Assembly (NCBI GenBank): GCA_905221605.1
Contig: CAJNDS010002406.1
Coordinates: 292,001-356,000, forward strand
Source: Symbiodinium natans
Taxonomy: Eukaryota; Sar; Dinophyceae; Suessiales; Symbiodiniaceae
Direction of reading: 5' to 3'
DNA length: 64,000 nucleotides
This document shows, piece after piece, positions 59,088 to 64,000 of this stretch (position 1 is the first letter of the stretch; each line of letters opens with the position of its first letter). Both the position numbers and the translations under genes were made by a program. Below the pieces are notes generated by a model. The model made no database searches. It was not told where the DNA came from and worked only from the letters and a program-made list of their open reading frames with translations.

Positions 59088-60051
59088 AGAAAGGCAAAGG
59101 CAAGGCCGAGGACAAGCCGCCGGAGGCAAGTCAAGCTAGCACAGTTCTATTATTTGCTTAAGAACCCCAAAAGAATAAAAGATAAGATTCCCTATATTAC
59201 CCTTAGTAAGGAATATATTTCTTTATTTTTTATATTTTCAGGACAAAGAACACCTGGTGTTCTTCAGCAATTGGTAGAGTTGAGTGTCAAGGAGAACCCT
59301 GCAGTTGCTTTTGACGACATCCCCGATGTCCTTCTGACTTCTCTCCTCCTGAAGCAAGTACATTGTGGATATTAGGGAATCCCCGAGGATCCATCAGAAA
59401 ACCGTCGGATCCAGAAGCTGACCCTGGGACCACCCCTAGATGATTTCTCTTGCTGAGCCACCGCCCGAAACGTGTGCAAACATAGAGCACGAAGGGTTGC
59501 TGTTCGCACATAAGCAGCTGCGTCCGAAGCCAGAAGCAGGAGAAGGAGGAGAACAAGGAGAAGGAGAAGGAGAAGGAGGACGAGAAGGAGAAGGAGCAGA
59601 AGAAGCGAAGCCTGGAAGAACTGGCTGCGGAAGAGAAAGACACCGGCCCGGCGCTCAGAGGGGCTTCGGGTTTAGGGTTCAAGGTTCACGGTTTGGGGCT
59701 TCTTGTCTGGCTTGTAGGTGCCTACAAATCCTCAGGTGTCGCATGGGCGGTTAAACTCGGAATACTTCCCCAAACATCACAAAGGGTAGGTTCAAATGAG
59801 CTTCCTTCCATGAATCAGCACGGCCAAACCAAAGTAAAGAACAGCTGCAGAAGGAGAACGCGCAAGAAGGACAAAAGCAAATGACAGTTCGGAAGCACAA
59901 CAAAACGACCAACAGCACCCATTGCCGACACGGCCAGCAGATGACACTGCACATCATGCCCTTATACTACAAGCACAAGACTCCAAACTATGTGGACATG
60001 ATTGTTTGTTCAGGACTATTCTTACTGTCAGTCTTGTTTTGGTCATTGTAA
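59088..60051 (+). CDS. Four-exon gene end, Lys/Glu-rich coiled coil with C-terminal hydrophobic segment
   Basis: Exons 59088-59129 (GKGKAEDKPPEA), 59242-59357 (acceptor TTATATTTTCAG, donor GTACAT; QLVELSVKENPAVAFDDIPD then VLLTSLLLKQ), 59534-59669 (acceptor CGAAGCCAG, donor GTTTAGGG; ENKEKEKEKEDEKEKEQKKR then SLEELAAEEKDTGPALRG), 59840-60051 (QKENAQEGQKQMTVRKHNKT ... VDMIVCSGLFLLSVLFWSL, TAA 60049). Phases 1,0,1 agree. The final 19 residues are hydrophobic, which would suit a tail anchor (inference). MITE family 1 copy F supplies most of the first intron, and about 12 codons of exon 2 come from its 3' end. Function unknown. Confidence 0.74.
59147..59277. mobile_element. MITE family 1, copy F, partly exonised
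   Basis: 131 bp, CTATTATTTGCTTAAGAACC to TTCTTCAGCAATTGGTAG, with perfect AGTT duplication on both sides (59143-59146, 59278-59281). Longer than the other copies because of an extra CAGGACAAAGAACACCTG segment that carries the acceptor at 59241. Confidence 0.82.
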
Positions 60052-60087
60052 TGAAGCCATGCGCAAGTGGCCCCGAGCTGCGCAGAT

Positions 60088-60231
60088 CAAATGGATTTCC
60101 TGGGCCACCGGTTTGGGTTGTGGGGATTGGGGTTGGGGCTAAGGGTTTTTGCCTTTACTGCTCGGGGCCAAGACTTAGCAGGGCAAGAGCAGCTCAGCAA
60201 GTTGGATTGGAAGAACTGGCATGGCACTCCA
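60088..60231 (+). CDS. Weak small exons
   Basis: 60088-60112 (acceptor GAGCTGCGCAG, donor GTTTGG; IKWISWAT) and about 60185-60231 (QEQLSKLDWKNWHGTPH, donor GTTGCC). Unlinked; the second is open in all frames. Confidence 0.32.
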
Positions 60232-60445
60232 CATGTTGCCTAAACCCGAAACCCTCAACCCTGAACCCTGAACCCTGAACCCTAAACCGAGGGCTTACAG
60301 GGCTGCTGGGGCGCCTTCTAGAGGTTATTGGGCCTCAAGGGGCGGCTTCTCGAGGGTAGGGTTTCGTAGCCCCGGAAACGCAAAGTCCAACAAGCCCAAC
60401 ACAGGCTGTCGCCTGCCGAACCCTAAACCCTAAACCCTCAAGCCA

Positions 60446-60754
60446 ATGTGTAAACTTGAACTTATTCCTTCCTTGTCTTGGAAGGCCACTTTTGCTGGTG
60501 CGGTGCAAAGTTGCCGGCTTCTTTTTGCTGAGTTGTCGTCAGTTGCTTTGTGGCTGCGTAGGCGAGGAGTTTTAAGTAAATCGAACAAAGAAGACTTTTG
60601 GGCTTTGTGCCTGCGCAGGGCAAGGGGGTTTAAGAAAATTGAACATTTCAGCACTTTGGAGCTGTTTGAAGCTTCTCAAGTCCTTTTCAAAGCCACCCGG
60701 TGCCTTTTGGGCTCTTTGCTGGTGGGCCTTGTGAAACCAATTTGGGCCTTCTGA
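60446..60754 (+). CDS. ORF candidate merging into minisatellite
   Basis: ATG, 102 codons (LFAELSSVALWLRRRGVLSK), TGA 60752. Its 3' part already contains minisatellite-like sequence, and minus-strand frames overlap, so it may be non-coding. Confidence 0.28.
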   Translation: MCKLELIPSLSWKATFAGAVQSCRLLFAELSSVALWLRRRGVLSKSNKEDFWALCLRRARGFKKIEHFSTLELFEASQVLFKATRCLLGSLLVGLVKPIWAF

Positions 60755-61440
60755 GGCCAATTTTGGCCTTCTGAAGCCAATTTTGGCTTTCTGAAGCCAA
60801 TTTTGGCCTGCCAAATTTAGGGCTTCTGAAGCCAACTTTGGGCCTCTGAAGCCAATTTGGGCCTGAAACCAATATTGGCCTTCTAAATTTGGGCCTCTGA
60901 AGCCAATTTGGCCTTCTGAAACCAATTTTGAGCCTTCTGAAGTAAATTTGGCCTTCAAGCCAATTTTGGGCCTTCTGAAGCCAATTTAGGCCCCTGAAGG
61001 CAAGTTTGGCCTTCTCAAGTCAATTTTGGGCCTTCTGAAGCCAATTTTGGCTTTCTGAAGCCTTCTGAAGACAATTTTGGCCTTCTGAAGCCATTTTTGT
61101 GCCTTCTGAAGCCAATGTGGGACTCTGAAGACAATTTTGGCCTTCAGCGAACTTTGGGCCTTCTGAAGCCTTCTGAAGCCAATTTTGGTCTGAAGCCAAT
61201 TTGAAGCCAATTTGGACCTGTGAAGGCAGTTTTGATCTTCTCAAGCCAATTTTGGGCCTTGTGAAGCTTCTGAAGCCAATTTGGAAGCCAATTTTGAGCC
61301 TGCTGAAGCCAATTAGGGCCTCCTGAAGCCAAGTTTGGCCTTCTGAACCAATTTTGGCCTTCTGAAGCCAAGTTTGGGCCAATGTGTCTGCCTCTGAAGC
61401 CAATTTTGGCCTTCTGAAGCCAATTTGGGCCTCTGATTCG
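60740..61440. repeat. Minisatellite, 21-24-bp unit GGCCTTCTGAAGCCAATTTT
   Basis: About thirty degenerate copies in 700 bp. The minus strand is open across most of it (60572-60958 and 61020-61403) as an amphipathic repeat peptide (NWLQKAKIGFRRPKLASEG), because the unit lacks stops on that strand in several frames. Confidence 0.92.
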
Positions 61441-61542
61441 AAAAATCTGAAAACGAAACTCCTCGAAATTTTCCCCGGACCTGAACCCTTAATAAGTTCA
61501 ATAAACCCTAAACCCTAAACCCCAAACCCCTCTCCGCCAAAG

Positions 61543-61796
61543 AAAGGCATGGAGCTGGAGGACGGGGCTCCGGGAGATCCGGCCTCATTGCAGCTGCTTC
61601 GGGGTGTAGGGTTTGGGGTGTTGAAACCTGAAGTTTAGGGTTTAGGGTTTGGGGTTTAGGGTGCCCTAAACCTAGGGCCTGAAGCCCTAGACCCGAAACC
61701 CGCAGCCCAAACCTGTCTCGTGCTTAAGGCACTGCATACTTGGAAAGGGACTCAGGGCAGCGGGCTAAGACAAGCAGGCCAGTGCAGGACTTGCAG
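61543..61796 (+). CDS. Two small exons, unknown protein
   Basis: 61543-61603 (after CCCTAAA; KGMELEDGAPGDPASLQLLR, donor GTGTAG) and 61729-61796 (acceptor GTGCTTAAG, donor GTGCGG then TTTAGGG; LHTWKGTQGSGLRQAGQCRT). Phase does not join directly. Confidence 0.5.
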
Positions 61797-61877
61797 GTGC
61801 GGTTTAGGGTTTAGAGTTTTTGGGCTTGGGGTTTAGGGTTTAGGGTGTTATAGTGGTTTAGGAGCTGAGGGCGACAG

Positions 61878-62219
61878 CCAGAAAAGGTGACTGTGAGAAT
61901 CCACCCAGGGCTGGTTATGAAGCCTCGACCCCACACCTCAAACCCCCCTGATCACATGATGAGTTCGCCACGTCCTCGAGGTCTTCTCAGTGGACACTTG
62001 CGGTGGCAACGGCCAAAGAAACACTCATAAGCCCGACTTTCAGCAGCCCCCTTCTGTGTTTCTGCCAATACAAGGGCCTCTTCTTGCTGTTATGTAGAAT
62101 TATAATTAGGACTTGTCAGGGCCCCAAACACCCTACACCCAAAACCCTCTGACACTTTGCGATCGCAGGACGCGCAGCTAGGACCCGTGGCTTTTGCGCG
62201 AGCGCTTTGCTTCACCCTC
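61878..62219 (+). CDS. Three small exons, possibly linked
   Basis: 61878-61913 (acceptor GGCGACAG, donor GTTATG; PEKVTVRIHPGL), 61991-about 62050 (acceptor GAGGTCTTCTCAG; WTLAVATAKETLISP; 3' edge unknown), 62169-62219 (acceptor TTGCGATCGCAG, donor GTGACC; DAQLGPVAFARALCFTL). First two agree in phase 0. Confidence 0.48.
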
Positions 62220-62356
62220 GTGACCCTGAGCCTACAAAGCTCACGAAACCCTGTAAACCCTGCATACCTTTTCAACCCTGCAAGCGCTCTAATCCCGAAA
62301 AAAAAACCCGCTTCAGAGTTTACAGGGCTTAGGGCTGGGGGCTGGGGGAAGGGGAT

Positions 62357-62510
62357 TTAGGTGTCATGTTGTAGATGCTGATACGCAATGAAGGTGTCCT
62401 GAGAGTGGAAGGTGTCCTGAGAGTGGGTGTGGTTGATGGGGTAGAACGCCGGATTGCGTGCATAGTTATCCTCCCCTAGATCCTCAACCTGAAGCGCCAC
62501 GCCACGAAAT
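62357..62510 (-). CDS. Minus-strand terminal exon, unknown protein
   Basis: On the minus strand: acceptor GGGGTTTCTAG at 62511, then VALQVEDLGEDNYARNPAFY and a duplicated hexapeptide (HSQDTFHSQDTF), TAA at 62357-62359. The DNA duplication (GGTGTCCTGAGAGTGG x2) explains the peptide repeat. Plus-strand frames are poor. Upstream exons would lie to the right but none was fixed. Confidence 0.6.
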
Positions 62511-62559
62511 CTAGAAACCCCAGACGCGCTGAACTTCCCCCCTAACACCTTCACTTCTT

Positions 62560-62850
62560 AACCCTAAACACACCGCCCCTTTTTGTCAAGCCTAACCTGC
62601 AGACCGAAACTAGTGTTGCAGACCCCCGAGTCAAACCCCGTGCACGCACCCGCATGTTTTTCTCCGAAGCCCGTAAACCCCAGAGTCCAAACTCGAAACC
62701 CTAGATTTGACCCTAAACCCCAAATTGCACAGAGCCTATTAAACCCTAAGCCCTAAACCCCTAAAAACGCTCAGCCCTTAGCAATAAACCCCCAAACTCC
62801 TAAACCCCAAACCCTATAAACCCTGAACCCTAGAATTTCTTGGGGCGCAG
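62560..62850. repeat. Degenerate CCCTAAA-rich stretch
   Basis: Scattered CCCTAAA, CCCCAAA and CCCTATAAA units; no exon seen. Confidence 0.7.
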
Positions 62851-62931
62851 GAGAGCAGATGCGGGCAGCGCTAGGCGCTTCCCTGGCCAGGCCTTTGAGG
62901 GGTGTCGGGGAGTATCTGGGAACCCTCCTGG
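62851..62931 (+). CDS. Exon, unknown protein, telomere-like donor
   Basis: Acceptor CTTGGGGCGCAG, donor G|GTTTAGGG. Reads EQMRAALGASLARPLRGVGE then YLGTLL. Confidence 0.6.
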
Positions 62932-63195
62932 GTTTAGGGTGTAAGTAGGGTTTCGGGTTTAGGGTTTAAGGCTTAAAGGGTAGGGGCTGTAGAGTTTAGG
63001 GTGTAGGGTGTAGTGGCATCTAGACTTAAAGTAGAGCCTTTAGCTCAGAGGATCTTGTAAAGTTTTTCGGGTTTCGAGAGTTTCTAGGCGTTCAGGCAAA
63101 AATAAGCCTAGAAACGAACTTTTCAGGGGTTTTAGGGCTTTGGGTCTCAAAGGTGCGGATGCTTCTCAGACTCAGATTCACGTTTGTTTTTCCAG

Positions 63196-63331
63196 GGGTT
63201 TCTCACATGAAAAGGATGGGGAACTGACCCATCATGGTGCCACGATCGCATATGACTCTCGCGCGCATGCTTGGGGTTGCAAGAATGCGGCAATCGACTT
63301 TGAAGGCTTCAGCGGCAGCAAGTTCAATTGA
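63196..63331 (+). CDS. Terminal exon, unknown protein
   Basis: Acceptor CACGTTTGTTTTTCCAG; HEKDGELTHHGATIAYDSRA, HAWGCKNAAIDFEGFSGSKF, TGA 63329. Convincing acceptor; upstream link unproven. Confidence 0.62.
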
Positions 63332-63467
63332 GCCCCAAGGGCCGGACCTCCAAATGCCCCTTTTACAAGCCTGAAAGATGAAGCCTGTGTGAAGCCCCCC
63401 TAAACCCTGAACCCTACGCCCTACGCCCTGCGCCCTAAGCTGTGCCAAGCTGTGTGGTGGAGCGCAG

Positions 63468-63918
63468 GCAATTCAGCAGCGATCCCCAGATGCCGGCGCG
63501 GACCTCAAGGGTTGAAAAGGCGGGCTTCAAGAGCTTCAATGGGGCTTGGGACTTGGCAGGTCATCGTATGGCTCTGGGCTGAAGTACAAAACCTCAAAGC
63601 ACAATTAACTAGCCCTGTCACCTTGCACCGAGGTTGCAGTTTCTAGACCTTGAAACGTGTGTGCAGTTGACCCAACCCAGAACTCCATAGACCCCCCCCC
63701 CCCCGCCCCCCAAGCTGCACATCCCCAAGCCAGCAACAAAAGCACCCTAACCCTAGACCCCCCTGAAACCCCTAAACCCTCAAACTCTCCAACCCTCAAA
63801 CCCTGAAACCCGATACTGTGTATCAACCCATCAGCCTTAGACCCGAAACCCTGATCTCCAACCCGTGAGCCTCCAGGCCCAGCCCAAGCAGGCTCCCGCG
63901 CAGGCGCAGGAGCTTTGG
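63468..63918 (+). CDS. Two small exons near the right edge
   Basis: 63468-63510 (acceptor GGAGCGCAG, donor GTTGAA; AIQQRSPDAGADLK) and 63877-63918 (acceptor GAGCCTCCAG, donor GTGGTTGG; AQPKQAPAQAQELW, phase 0-0). Poly-C at 63692-63703 lies between. A gene probably continues beyond the window. Confidence 0.5.
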
Positions 63919-64000
63919 GTGGTTGGTTCGGGGTTTGAGGGGTTTAGCATTTGCCCGGAACCCAAAAACCCGAACTGCTTTGAAGTTATGCTTCTCCAAG

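Noticed and set aside
1-64000. True chromosome end (telomere)
   Set aside because: Tracts are short, lie in both orientations throughout, and are flanked by exons; none is a terminal array.

Overview
The window looks like nuclear DNA of a dinoflagellate or a close alveolate relative. This is an inference from four things seen in the sequence: the (TTTAGGG)n/(CCCTAAA)n telomere-type heptamer is scattered through the whole 64 kb; coding sequence is cut into very small exons (mostly 20-170 nt); at least one clear GC-AG intron is present; and GA/CT and GT/CA microsatellites are common. I found no spliced leader, rRNA or tRNA. A 100-base run of N (45389-45488) marks an assembly gap. Most long open frames are chance frames crossing introns, repeats and microsatellites. 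I reconstructed genes from exons whose splice sites, reading frames and intron phases agree. Gene features therefore span several exons, listed in the evidence. No transcript data were available, so all exon edges are predictions.

Layout, left to right. 44-3383 (+): C-terminal lobe of a protein kinase (DFG, GTxxYxAPE, DxWSxG and terminal Arg motifs on successive exons). 4371-4461 (-): a lone minus-strand exon. 5593-7839 (+): gene with a large histidine-rich segment and a hydrophobic C-terminal exon. 9225-10510 (+): six-exon gene end. 10692-24545: scattered exons and ORFs, several solid, many uncertain. 25028-26278 and 26439-28502 (+): two phase-consistent genes. 28762-31056: isolated exons. 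31837-32375 (+): four-exon gene. 32879-33729 (+): exons ending in a ubiquitin-interacting motif. 34624-35059, 38323-38688, 41896-42865 and 42910-43876 (+): small, membrane or acidic proteins. 43927-45388: tandem array of duplicated exons running into the N gap. 45929-47040 (+): gene end. 47710-48540 (+): the only obvious intronless gene with a recognisable fold (galactose-binding/discoidin-like plus ubiquitin-like). 48813-49754 (+): gene end. 50690-52880: repeat-dominated. 53071-60051 (+): exons and gene ends rich in Lys/Glu, including two well-linked genes (58283-58841 and 59088-60051). 60740-61440: minisatellite. 62357-62510 (-): minus-strand terminal exon.

The main theme is intron architecture. 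Telomere-like tracts sit at intron ends with a fixed polarity relative to transcription: TTTAGGG at the donor, where GT|TTAGGG supplies the GT, and CCCTAAA before the acceptor, so that an intron could fold back on itself. One 52-nt intron is almost wholly telomere-like. Several families of short terminal-inverted-repeat elements (100-150 bp, some with clear 2-bp or 4-bp target duplications) lie in introns, and in at least three genes they form most of an intron or provide a splice site. This resembles introner-like intron creation, here combined with interstitial telomeric repeats. Most proteins cannot be named from sequence alone.
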